DNA of 64,000 nt from Anomaloglossus baeobatrachus (lineage: Eukaryota > Chordata > Amphibia > Anura > Aromobatidae). Below are positions 56,121-64,000 of this stretch, piece after piece; position 1 is the first letter of the stretch; each line of letters begins with the position of its first letter. The DNA is taken from positions 429,730,113 to 429,794,112 of the forward strand of contig NC_134353.1 in the NCBI RefSeq assembly GCF_048569485.1, read 5' to 3'. The notes beneath the pieces were generated by a model that saw only the letters and a program-made list of their open reading frames with translations, was not told the origin of the DNA and did no database searches. Position numbers and translations under genes: made by a program.

Positions 56121-56264
56121 TTCTTCAGCGCTCTATTGGGAGACCCAGACGATTGGGGTATAGCTACTGCCCTCCGGAGGCCACACAAAGCACTACACTA
56201 AAAAGTGCAAGGCCCCTCCCCTTCTGGCTATACCCCCCCGTGGTATCACGGGTTCTCCAGTTTT
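56121..56264. repeat. DIRS copy 5 left inverted terminal repeat
   Basis: Starts TTCTTCAGCGCTCTATTGGG and ends GGGTTCTCCAGTTTT; inverted match at 62000-62176. The right copy carries an extra outer segment. Confidence 0.93.
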
Positions 56265-57281
56265 CAAGCTTTGTGCGAAGGAGGTCAGACATCCACGCAT
56301 GGCTCCACAGATTTTAGTCAGCAGTAGCTGCTGACTATTTCGGATGGAAGAAAAGAGGGCCCATATAGGGCCCCCAGCATGCTCCCTTCTCACCCGTGGA
56401 TGGTGTTGTAAGGTTGAGGTACCTATTGCTGGTACAGGGGCTGGAGCCCCACATGCTGTTTTCCTTCCACATCCCCTTGTAGGGCTCTGTGGAAGTGGGA
56501 TCCTGCCGGCCTCAAAGCTCTGACGCCGGGCTCCATCCACAGACCCATAGCACCTGATGGATACGGAGCAGGAGTACAATCAGGGACAAGGCCCTGCATC
56601 ATACAGGTACTCTGTGTCCCCGGCAGGCACAGGCACACTCCGGGCTGGCTGGGTGTTGTAGTGCGCCGGGGACCGTAACGATTGAGTTGGTGTTCCTGCA
56701 GTTTACTGGGGGACTTTTGTGTTGTGGGAACGCAGCGCCGACCCCCACTGGACCGGCGGCGCTGCTGTGACTTGTAGTGCGCCGGGGACACGCCGACCGC
56801 GCTTTTACGGCGGTGGCGTTTATAAATCCAGTCCCCGGCTTTTGCGGCCTAGCTCCGCTTCGTTCCCGCCCCCACCCTGTCAATCAGGGTAGGGGAGAGA
56901 CGCTGTTTCGCAGCAGCGACGAGGGCTGGAGCCTGATTTACATGCTCCAGCCCTCTCACTAGGCACAGAGGGAAGCAGGCTTCCCGCTCTTAGCCAGGAA
57001 CGCCCAGGGCCCGCCCCCCCTCCTCTCCCAGGACGCCGGCAGCCATTACATGCAGTCTGGCTAGAGGAAGGACGCAAGGCTCTGGGAGACCTGGACTAGG
57101 GGGCTTTTGGAGACCACGCACCCGCTCTTAAGCGGGCGGTAAGCGGCATTTCAGCTGGCCCCTCTAGTGCCTCAGTGTGCATTGGTGTACTGTGTCACCA
57201 GATATATATATTTATTTATTTCTTGCACTGTGAGGTCGCTTCCTGGCTGGATACCCCAGATCGCTCTGAGGAGGCAGCAAC

Positions 57282-58772
57282 ATGTCATCCACAAAACGCA
57301 AGGCTGCCAAGGCTAGGGCTGTGTACACTGCGTGTGCTGCATGTGGGGCTGCTCTACCAGCAGGTTCCAAAGACCCCCATTGTGTGCAATGCTCAGATCC
57401 GGTGCTGCTTCGCCAGCCGGAGTCCGGAGGGGTAGTGACCCAGGCTGAGACGCTTGTAAGTCCTGCCCCGGTGTCAGGGACAGACTTTGCAGTTTTTGCT
57501 GAGGGAATGTCTGTGACTATGGCAAAAATCCTTGAAACTTTGCAATCCATGACTGGGGCTCAGTCTATGGACACGGCGAGGTCTCTGTCCTCTAATCCCC
57601 CTCAGTTGGAATTAATCCAGACTGCAAGGGGGTCCCCGGCTTCCCAGGCTGAGTATTATGACTCAGATGATAGCCCCAGCCACCCTAAGCGAGCTCGCTG
57701 GGAAAGACCCTCAACGTCATCACACTGCTCAGGGTCTCAGCGCAATCAGTCGCCCTGTGATGCGTCTGAAGAGAGTGATCAGGAGTCTTATCCTGGAACC
57801 CCTCTCAATCTGGATACCCCGGATGGGGACGCCATGGTAAACGAGCTTATCTCAGCCATCAATAGACTGTTGGATATTTCTCCCCCAGCTCCTTCTGCAG
57901 AGGAGGCAGCTGCAGAGCAGGAGAAGTTTCGTTTCCTCTATCCCAAGCGTAAATTGAGTGCTTTCTTGGATCACTCTGACTTCAGAGAGTCAATCCAGAA
58001 ACACGACGCTCATCCAGAAAGGCGTTTCTCTAAACGTTCTAAGGATACACGTTTTCCTTTCCCCCCTGATGTGGTCAAGCGCTGGACCCAGTGTCCAAAA
58101 GTAGACCCCCCGATTTCCAAACTTGCAGCTAGATCCATAGTTGCAGTGGAGGATGGCGCTTCACTTAAGGATGCCAATGACAGACAGATGGACCTTTGGT
58201 TAAAATCTGTCTATGAAGCTATCGGCGCGTCGTTTGCTCCAGCATTCGCAGCCGTATGGGCACTCCAAGCTATTTCAGCTGGTTTAGCAAAAGTGGATGC
58301 TATCATACATCCAGCGGTGCCGCAAGTGGCGTCCCTTACCTCGCAGATGTCTGCGTTTGCGTCTTACGCTATCAATGCGGTCCTAGAATCTACCAGCCGC
58401 ACCTCAATGGCGTCCGCCAATTCGGTAGTTTTGCGCAGAGCCTTGTGGTTAAAGGACTGGAAAGCAGATGCTGGTTCCAAAAAATGTTTAACCAGCTTGC
58501 CTTTATCTAGAGATAGACTGTTTGGCGAGCCATTGGCTGACATCATTAAACAGTCCAAGGGTAAAGACTCTTCCTTACCCCAGCCCAGATCAAGCAAACC
58601 TCAGCAGAAAAAATGGCAGCAGAGGTTTCAGTCCTTTCGAGGTTCGGGCAAGACACAATTCTCCTCGTCCAAAGGGACTCAGAGGACGCAAAGAGTCTCA
58701 GATTCCTGGCGGGCTCACGCACGCCCCAAGAAAGCAAATGGAGGAACCGCTTCCAAAGCGGCTACCTCATGA
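57282..58772 (+). CDS. DIRS copy 5 gag-like protein, 496 residues
   Basis: The first gene of the DIRS element and likely its structural RNA-binding protein. It starts at ATG 57282. Residues 18-37 form CxxC-x12-CxxC (Cys18, Cys21, Cys34, Cys37), a probable zinc ribbon. Residues about 90-190 are Ser/Pro/Asp-rich and disordered-looking. From about 210 to 430 a helical domain follows, with FPPDVVKRW and DPPISKLAARS, ending in LRRALWLKDWKADAGSKK and RLFGEPLADII. The last 60 residues are Lys/Gln/Ser/Arg-rich. The end overlaps the next open frame. The helical domain and LWLK block resemble the C-terminal region of mammalian LAP2-alpha (TMPO), reported to derive from a DIRS-like gag. Open throughout. 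Confidence 0.88.
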   Translation: MSSTKRKAAKARAVYTACAACGAALPAGSKDPHCVQCSDPVLLRQPESGGVVTQAETLVSPAPVSGTDFAVFAEGMSVTMAKILETLQSMTGAQSMDTARSLSSNPPQLELIQTARGSPASQAEYYDSDDSPSHPKRARWERPSTSSHCSGSQRNQSPCDASEESDQESYPGTPLNLDTPDGDAMVNELISAINRLLDISPPAPSAEEAAAEQEKFRFLYPKRKLSAFLDHSDFRESIQKHDAHPERRFSKRSKDTRFPFPPDVVKRWTQCPKVDPPISKLAARSIVAVEDGASLKDANDRQMDLWLKSVYEAIGASFAPAFAAVWALQAISAGLAKVDAIIHPAVPQVASLTSQMSAFASYAINAVLESTSRTSMASANSVVLRRALWLKDWKADAGSKKCLTSLPLSRDRLFGEPLADIIKQSKGKDSSLPQPRSSKPQQKKWQQRFQSFRGSGKTQFSSSKGTQRTQRVSDSWRAHARPKKANGGTASKAATS

Positions 58773-60669
58773 CTTCCAGCCCCCCCCCTCCGCATCTCCG
58801 GTCGGGGGCAGGCTCTCCCGCTTTTCCGACATTTGGATGTCACAGGTCAAAGACCGGTGGGTGACAAACATTTTGTCTCGCGGGTACAGAATCGAGTTCA
58901 GTTCTCGTCCTCCAGCTCGGTTCTTCAGAACCTCCCCACATCCAGACCGAGCAGATGCCCTGCTGCAGGCGGTGGACTCCCTAAGAGCGGAAGGAGTAGT
59001 GGTTCCTGTACCGCCTCAGGAACAAGGGCGAGGGTTTTACTCCAATCTCTTTGTGGTTCCAAAAAAGGACGGCTCGTTCCGTCCTGTTCTGGATCTAAAG
59101 CTGCTCAACAAACATGTGCACGCCAGACGGTTCCGGATGGAAACCCTCCGCTCTGTCGTTGCCTCAATGTCTCAAGGAGACTTCCTTGCCTCAATAGACA
59201 TCAAAGATGCTTATCTCCACGTGCCAATTGCTACAGAACATCAACGTTTTCTACGTTTTGTGATAGGAAACGACCATCTTCAGTTCGTAGCTCTGCCATT
59301 CGGTCTGGCGACAGCCCCCCGGGTCTTCACCAAGGTCATGGCGGCGGTGGTAGCAGTCTTGCACTCTCAGGGACACTCGGTGATCCCTTACCTAGACGAT
59401 CTACTTGTCAAGGCACCCTCTCAAGAGGCATGCCAACTCAGTCTACATGCTACGCTGGAGACTCTACAGACGTTCGGATGGATCATCAACTTTCCAAAGT
59501 CGAATCTGTCACCGTCACAGTCGCTAACGTATCTTGGCATGGAGTTTCATACTCGAGCAGCGAGAGTGAAGCTTCCGCTGAACAAGCAGCGGTCCCTACA
59601 GACAGGGGTGCAATCCCTCCTTCAAGGCCAGTCGCACCCCTTACGGCGCCTCATGCACTTCCTCGGGAAGATGGTGGCAGCCATGGAAGCAGTTCCCTTT
59701 GCGCAGTTTCATCTGCGCCCACTTCAATGGGACATCCTCCGCCAATGGGACGGGAGGTCAACGTCCCTGGACAGGAAAGTCTCTCTTTCCCAGACGGCCA
59801 AGGACTCTCTACAATGGTGGCTCCTTCCCACCTCATTGTCTCAGGGAAGATCCTTCCTGCCCCCATCCTGGGCAGTGGTCACGACAGATGCGAGTCTGTC
59901 AGGGTGGGGAGCAGTGTTTCTCCACCACAGGGCCCAGGGGACGTGGACTCCGCAGGAGTCCACCCTTCAGATCAATGTTCTGGAAATCAGGGCAGTGTAT
60001 CTTGCCCTACTGGCCTTCCAACAGTGGCTGGAAGGAAAGCAGATCCGAATCCAGTCGGACAACTCCACTGCGGTGGCATACATCAACCACCAAGGAGGGA
60101 CGCGCAGTAGGCAAGCATTCCAAGAAGTCCGGCGCATTCTAATGTGGGTGGAGGACACAGCATCCACCATATCCGCGGTTCACATCCCAGGCGTAGAAAA
60201 TTGGGAAGCAGACTTCCTCAGTCGCCAGGGCATGGACGCAGGGGAGTGGTCCCTTCACCCGGACGTGTTTCAGGAAATCTGTCGCCGATGGGGAGTGCCG
60301 GACGTCGACCTAATGGCGTCCCGGCACAACAACAAGGTCCCGGCATTCATGGCGAGGTCGCGCGATCAAAGAGCTCTGGCGGCAGACGCATTAGTTCAAG
60401 ATTGGTCGCAGTTCTGGCTCCCATACGTCTTCCCACCTCTGGCACTCTTGCCCAGAGTGTTACGCAAGATCAGATCCGATTGCAGCCGCGTCATACTCGT
60501 CGCCCCAGACTGGCCGAGGAGATCGTGGTATCCGGATCTGTGGCATCTCACGGTCGGTCGACCGTGGTCACTGCCAGACCGACCAGACTTACTGTCCCAA
60601 GGGCCGTTTTTCCATCAGAATTCTGCGGCCCTGAACCTGACTGTGTGGCCATTGAGTCCTGGATCCTAG
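58522..60669 (+). CDS. DIRS copy 5 reverse transcriptase / RNase H protein
   Basis: The open frame overlaps the gag end; recognisable protein starts near 58.78 kb (GGRLSRFSDIWMSQV). Reverse transcriptase motifs follow: YSNLFVVPKKDGSFRPVLDL, SIDIKDAYLHVPI, ALPFGLATAPRVFTKVM and the catalytic VIPYLDDLLVK. Then comes a connection with FLGKMVAAMEAVPFAQFHLR and RNase H with VVTTDASLSGWGAVF, IQSDNSTAVAYINHQGG and ENWEADFLSRQG. The final 150 residues (DVDLMASRHNNKVPAF to the stop) are conserved in all DIRS copies here. It makes the element's cDNA. Translation probably relies on the overlap with gag, as in other DIRS elements; the mechanism is not visible. Open throughout. Confidence 0.92.
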   Translation: MASHWLTSLNSPRVKTLPYPSPDQANLSRKNGSRGFSPFEVRARHNSPRPKGLRGRKESQIPGGLTHAPRKQMEEPLPKRLPHDFQPPPSASPVGGRLSRFSDIWMSQVKDRWVTNILSRGYRIEFSSRPPARFFRTSPHPDRADALLQAVDSLRAEGVVVPVPPQEQGRGFYSNLFVVPKKDGSFRPVLDLKLLNKHVHARRFRMETLRSVVASMSQGDFLASIDIKDAYLHVPIATEHQRFLRFVIGNDHLQFVALPFGLATAPRVFTKVMAAVVAVLHSQGHSVIPYLDDLLVKAPSQEACQLSLHATLETLQTFGWIINFPKSNLSPSQSLTYLGMEFHTRAARVKLPLNKQRSLQTGVQSLLQGQSHPLRRLMHFLGKMVAAMEAVPFAQFHLRPLQWDILRQWDGRSTSLDRKVSLSQTAKDSLQWWLLPTSLSQGRSFLPPSWAVVTTDASLSGWGAVFLHHRAQGTWTPQESTLQINVLEIRAVYLALLAFQQWLEGKQIRIQSDNSTAVAYINHQGGTRSRQAFQEVRRILMWVEDTASTISAVHIPGVENWEADFLSRQGMDAGEWSLHPDVFQEICRRWGVPDVDLMASRHNNKVPAFMARSRDQRALAADALVQDWSQFWLPYVFPPLALLPRVLRKIRSDCSRVILVAPDWPRRSWYPDLWHLTVGRPWSLPDRPDLLSQGPFFHQNSAALNLTVWPLSPGS

Positions 60670-60699
60670 CGTCTGCAGGATTATCCCAAGGAGTTGTAG

Positions 60700-61690
60700 C
60701 CACAATGAGACAGGCTAGAAAGTCGACTTCTGCTAAGATCTACCACAGAACGTGGAAGATTTTCTTATCCTGGTGTTCCGCTCAGGGAGTGTCTCCCTGG
60801 CCATTTGCATTGCCCACTTTTCTTTCTTTCCTGCAATCGGGGTTAGAAAAGGGCTTGTCGCTCAGCTCCCTTAAAGGGCAAGTATCGGCACTATCCGTGT
60901 TTTTTCAGAAGCGTCTAGCACGTCTTCCTAAGGTGCGCACGTTCCTGCAGGGGGTCTGTCATATTGTGCCCCCGTACAAGCGGCCGTTAGATCCATGGGA
61001 TCTGAACAGGGTACTAGTTGCTCTCCAGAAGCCGCCTTTCGAGCCTCTGAAGGAAGTTTCCTTTTCTCGCCTGTCACAGAAAGTGGCGTTTCTTGTTGCG
61101 ATCACATCGCTTCGGCGAGTGTCGGAGCTGGCAGCTCTGTCATCCAAGGCTCCCTTCCTGGTGTTTCACCAGGACAAGGTAGTGCTGCGCCCCATTCCGG
61201 AGTTTCTCCCTAAGGTCGTCTCCTCGTTTTCATCTTAATCAGGATATATCCTTGCCTTCCTTTTGTCCTCATCCGGTTCACCGGTATGAAAAGGACTTAC
61301 GTTTGCTGGATCTGGTGAGAGCACTCAGAATCTACATTTCCCGCACGGCGCCCATGCGCCGTTCCGATGCACTTTTTGTCCTTGTCGCTGGTCCGCGCAA
61401 GGGGTTGCAGGCTTCTAAAGCCACCCTGGCTCGATGGATCAAAGAACCAATTCTAGAGGCCTACCGTTCTGCGGGGCTTCCGGTTCCTTCAGGGCTAAAA
61501 GCCCACTCAACCAGAGCCGTGGGTGCGTCCTGGGCATTACGACACCAGGCTTCGGCTCAACAGGTGTGCCAGGCAGCTACCTGGTCGAGTCTGCACACTT
61601 TCACCAAACATTATCAGGTGCATACCTATGCTTCGGCGGATGCCAGCTTAGGTAGAAGAGTCCTGCAGGCGGCAGTGACATCCCCGTAGG
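60700..61690 (+). pseudogene. DIRS copy 5 tyrosine recombinase region (approximate limits)
   Basis: Similar in layout to phage and Cre-type tyrosine recombinases: an N-terminal core-binding domain (YHRTWKIFLSWCSAQG, SSLKGQVSALSVFFQKRLAR), then a catalytic domain with the first Arg in SLRRVSELAALS, the H-x-x-R box AHSTRAVGASWALRHQAS and the presumed nucleophile Tyr in SLHTFTKHY. It would integrate a circular DNA intermediate. Contains about one break. Confidence 0.85.
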
Positions 61691-61753
61691 GGAGGGCTGT
61701 TTTGCAGCTCTAACATGAGGTATCTCTTTACCCACCCAGGGACAGCTTTTGGA

Positions 61754-61854
61754 CGTCCCAATCGTCTGGGTCTCCCAATAGAGCGCTGAAGAAGAAGGGA
61801 ATTTTGTTACTTACCGTAAATTCCTTTTCTTCTAGCTCTTATTGGGAGACCCAG
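61754..61854. repeat. DIRS copy 5 internal complementary region
   Basis: Reads GTCTGGGTCTCCCAATAGAG, GAAGAAGAAGGG, then CTCTTATTGGGAGACCCAG. The first half is the complement of the left outer end; the second half is identical to the complement of the right outer end. This is the template thought to join the two ends into a circle in DIRS replication. Confidence 0.92.
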
Positions 61855-61999
61855 CACCCGCCCTGTTGTCCTTCGGGATTTTTTTGTTGTTTGCGGGTAC
61901 ACATGTTGTTCATGTTGAACGGTTTTTCAGTTCTCCGACGTTATTCGGAGTTAATTTGTTTAAACCAGTTATTGGCTTCCTCCTTCTTGCTTTGGCACT

Positions 62000-62176
62000 A
62001 AAACTGGAGAACCCGTGATACCACGGGGGGGTATAGCCAGAAGGGGAGGGGCCTTGCACTTTTTAGTGTAGTGCTTTGTGTGGCCTCCGGAGGGCAGTAG
62101 CTATACCCCAATCGTCTGGGTCTCCCAATAAGAGCTAGAAGAAAAGGAATTTACGGTAAGTAACAAAATTCCCTTC
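62000..62176. repeat. DIRS copy 5 right inverted terminal repeat
   Basis: The complement of 56121-56264 (AAAACTGGAGAACCC to the TCTCCCAATAAGAGC part), extended outward by GAAAAGGAATTTACGGTAAG and about 25 more bases that are found again only in the internal complementary region. Confidence 0.93.
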
Positions 62177-62229
62177 TTTTGTTTTTTAAATATATACATA
62201 TATATATAATATATATAGATGTTGTTGTG

Positions 62230-62565
62230 TGTAGTTACCAAGTGTTTGTGTAGGGCGCTGTACATGTTCTGGGTGTTGTCTGGGTGTAGCGGGGGGTGAG
62301 AGCGGTGTTGTATGTGTGTTGCATTGTTTGTGGAGCGCTGTGTGTGTTGCGCGGTTTGTGTGTGTGTGTGGTGTGTTTTGGGGGGAGGTATGTTTTGTGC
62401 AATGTATGTGTTGTGCGGTATGTGCGTATATTTATGTATGCCGCGGTGTTCGTGTGTTGGGTGTTGTGTGTGTGTGTGGGTGTCTGTGTAGGGCGGTGTT
62501 TGTGGTTCCCAGTGTGTGTGGTGTGTTGTGCAGTGCGCGCGTGTGTGTTGGGAGGTGTGCACCTC
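62230..62565. repeat. TG-rich low-complexity region of the Helitron
   Basis: Dense GTGTGT/GTGTTG words on the plus strand with no regular period. It generates long but meaningless Cys/Val-rich open frames. Confidence 0.8.
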
Positions 62566-62795
62566 CCATCGTGCTCCATCACCCATGCTGCGCACCCCCC
62601 CATCGTGCTCCATCCCCCATGCTGCGCACTCCCCATCGTGCTCCATCCCCTATGCTGCGCATTCCCCATCGTGCTCCATCTCCCATGCTGCGCACTCCCA
62701 AACGTGGTCCATCCGCCATGCTGCGCACTCCCCATCGTGCTCCATCCCCCATGCTGCGCACCCCCCATCGTGCTCCATCCCCCATACTGCCCGCA
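62566..62795. repeat. Minisatellite, about 32-bp unit
   Basis: About seven tandem copies of a unit containing CCCATCGTGCTCCATCCCCC and ATGCTGCGCAC. Units differ by one to three bases. Confidence 0.93.
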
Positions 62796-63112
62796 GCATC
62801 AGCCTCTCTGCCCCCAGCATCAGCCTCTCTGCCCCCAGCATCAGCCTCTCTGCCCCCAGCATCAGCCTCTCCTTCCAGCCTCAGCCTCTCTGCCCCCAGC
62901 ATCAGCCTCTCCTTCCAGCCTCAGCCTCCCCCAGCCTCTTTTCTCTCAGCCTCCCCCCCTCCCAGCCTCCCCCTCCCAGCCTTCCCCAGGATCAGCCTAG
63001 CCTACCCCAGCCTCAGCCTCCCCCAGCATCAGCCTCTCTTCTCTCAGCCTCCCCCTCCCCCTCCCAGCCTTCCCCAGGATCAGCCTCTCTCCTCCCAGCC
63101 TCCTCCAGCACG
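62796..63112. repeat. Minisatellite, CAGCATCAGCCTCTC units
   Basis: Imperfect tandem units of about 22 bp (CCCCCAGCATCAGCCTCTCT), shading into CTCAGCCTCCCCC units and ending near 63112. Strong pyrimidine bias on the plus strand. Confidence 0.9.
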
Positions 63113-63145
63113 CCGTGCTCCTCTGCCGACACTCACAGATCCGAT

Positions 63146-63148
<3 letters not shown>

Positions 63149-63189
<41 letters not shown>

Positions 63190-63265
63190 AGATCGCATAC
63201 ACTCACACACACCCGATCGCATACACTCGCACACATCCGATCGCATACACTCACGCACACACACA
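63149..63265. repeat. (CA)n microsatellite and 24-bp CGATCGCATACACTC repeats
   Basis: About 20 CA units (63149-63188), then three to four copies of a roughly 24-bp unit containing GATCGCATACACTCACACAC. Confidence 0.93.
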
Positions 63266-63431
63266 TTGACGATATTGCACATACGCGCTCACACTCACAA
63301 CATCCGGAGATACCACATGCTTCTGGCCATGTGATCCTCCGGCAGGTCCTGGAAGCTCACAGCACAGTATCGCCGCCGAGAAGCAAGCGATATCCCAGGA
63401 TGTTGTGAGTGTGTGGATGCGATGTGTTGTG

Positions 63432-63434
<3 letters not shown>

Positions 63435-63507
<73 letters not shown>
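63435..63507. repeat. (TG)n microsatellite
   Basis: About 36 uninterrupted TG units. Together with the CA run at 63149 it forms an inverted pair inside the Helitron. Confidence 0.97.
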
Positions 63508-63511
<4 letters not shown>

Positions 63512-63950
63512 TCCGCCGCTGCAGGACCTTGATGCGCTGGTAACTATGCTATCATGGTTACCAGCGTACCCCGCCCCCCGCACGCACGGGAGCCCACGCC
63601 GGCCAGCCCCAGCAATGCGAGGGTATGTGTCGGCTGGGTTAGCGGCGTACGCTGATGTGGGCTCCCGGAGGTACAGTACTCACCTGGGAGTCGTGTCTCC
63701 ATGTCGGTTCGGGGAATGCGTGCGGGGGGCGGGGCCAGAGCGAGCGTGCATTGCGTGAGGGGGGGGCGGAGCGTGGCCGAGTTGCCAATGCCTGCAGGGT
63801 GCCGGGGCGAGAGGCCAATCCATGTTGGGGGCGGAGCCTGGGCGAGCGGCCGGCCAATCCGTGTGGGGGCGGAGCCTGGGCGAGCGGCCATGGCGAGCCC
63901 AGCGGCCAATCAGCTTTGTGTCACCGTAAGGACACAATTTTGGAGCAAGA
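63508..63950. other. Helitron 5' sub-terminal region, GC-rich
   Basis: Contains three near-identical GGGGCGGAGCCTGGGCGAGC blocks with CGGCCAATCC/AGCGGCCAATCAG words (GC-box- and CCAAT-box-like). On the Helitron's own (minus) strand this is just inside the 5' end, where a promoter would lie. Promoter activity is speculative. Confidence 0.45.
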
Positions 63951-64000
63951 CAGACAGACAGACTAAGGCAATTATATATATAGATTATTATTAAATTCTG

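Larger units (their letters stand above)
56121..62176 (+). mobile_element. DIRS retroelement copy 5 (subfamily B), nearly whole
   Basis: Parts: left terminal repeat (56121-56264), leader with CpG-rich sequence (to about 57.28 kb), gag-like gene, overlapping reverse transcriptase/RNase H gene, tyrosine recombinase region, internal complementary region (61754-61854) and inverted right terminal repeat (62000-62176). The internal region contains the complements of both outer ends side by side, as the DIRS replication model requires. It looks almost whole, with about one break in the recombinase region, so it is the youngest DIRS in the window. Inserted in a Helitron. Confidence 0.95.
56053..63984 (-). 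mobile_element. Non-autonomous Helitron, split by DIRS copy 5
   Basis: On the minus strand the 5' end is TCTATATATATAATTGCCTT (after A at 63985). The 3' end is the hairpin CCCGATGCGTAGAATCGGG, then CCACCTT and CTAG (56053) followed by T. There is no target duplication, and insertion is between A and T. Without the DIRS it is about 1.9 kb. The interior has no Rep/helicase gene. It is made of GC-rich repeats, two minisatellite blocks and long CA/TG runs. Confidence 0.85.

Noticed and set aside
58833-60110. A 425-codon open frame
   Set aside because: It overlaps the intact DIRS copy 5 reverse transcriptase frame and is Ser/Arg/Pro-rich as expected from a shifted reading; a shadow.
62296-63334. 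Long overlapping open frames (up to 317 codons) rich in Cys/Val and then Pro/Ser/His
   Set aside because: They lie entirely in TG-rich and tandem-repeat sequence of a Helitron, and open frames occur in several frames on both strands. This is the effect of repeats with periods that avoid stops, not coding.

Overview
This looks like vertebrate nuclear DNA, most likely from a frog or toad. There is no operon structure, no ribosome binding sites and no bacterial-style gene density. About three quarters of the window is recognisable transposable elements in a mix typical of amphibians: five DIRS (tyrosine-recombinase) retroelements, L1-type LINEs, PIF/Harbinger-like MITEs with 3-bp TWA target duplications, hAT, Tc1 and Helitron copies, and a long-TIR DNA transposon that I place tentatively in Sola. 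The species cannot be named from this sequence.

Only one host-gene piece was recognised. It is an 85-bp exon at 32699-32783 (+) that encodes the second half of the SAP domain of a SAFB-type scaffold attachment factor, with good splice sites on both sides. If it is functional, the rest of the window is probably intron: about 32 kb upstream and 31 kb downstream, expanded by transposons.

Layout. 1-2.1 kb: a TA-flanked fold-back element, then unassigned sequence. 2.1-5.6 kb: a Harbinger MITE split by a hAT element (2491-5566) that itself carries three MITEs. 5.6-8.1 kb: DIRS copy 1, truncated. 8.1-8.5 kb: a Tc1 end fragment and a probable Penelope-like tail. 8503-23186: a roughly 4-kb long-TIR (Sola-like) transposon, coding on the minus strand, stretched to 14.7 kb by two Harbinger elements and by DIRS copy 2. 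23417-31376: a minus-strand solo LTR split by a full-length L1 (24301-31277), which in turn holds an antisense LINE tail. 31.9-32.5 kb: a second hAT copy with a MITE and a 112-bp mini-Helitron. 32.7 kb: the SAFB-type exon. 33.8-36 kb: a composite MITE with a retroposed insert, and fold-backs. 36.2-38.4 kb: a Tc1 inside another Tc1. 38.6-39.7 kb: two Harbinger MITEs. 41.3-42.4 kb: a 5'-truncated LINE. 43.05-50.97 kb: DIRS copies 3 and 4 end to end. 51.3-52.3 kb: a TA-flanked element. 53-55.4 kb: a T2-type end and an inverted second copy of a large MITE. 56053-63984: a non-autonomous Helitron that carries the nearly whole DIRS copy 5.

Target duplications at many junctions (TTGT, TATCT, TTA/TAA, TA, 8-bp hAT, and 13-16 bp for retroposed inserts) let the order of insertion be read directly. 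In two places, removing a MITE together with one copy of its 3-bp duplication restores the reading frame of the interrupted transposase. The most unusual single change is a 28-bp microinversion within the L1 reverse transcriptase catalytic motif.
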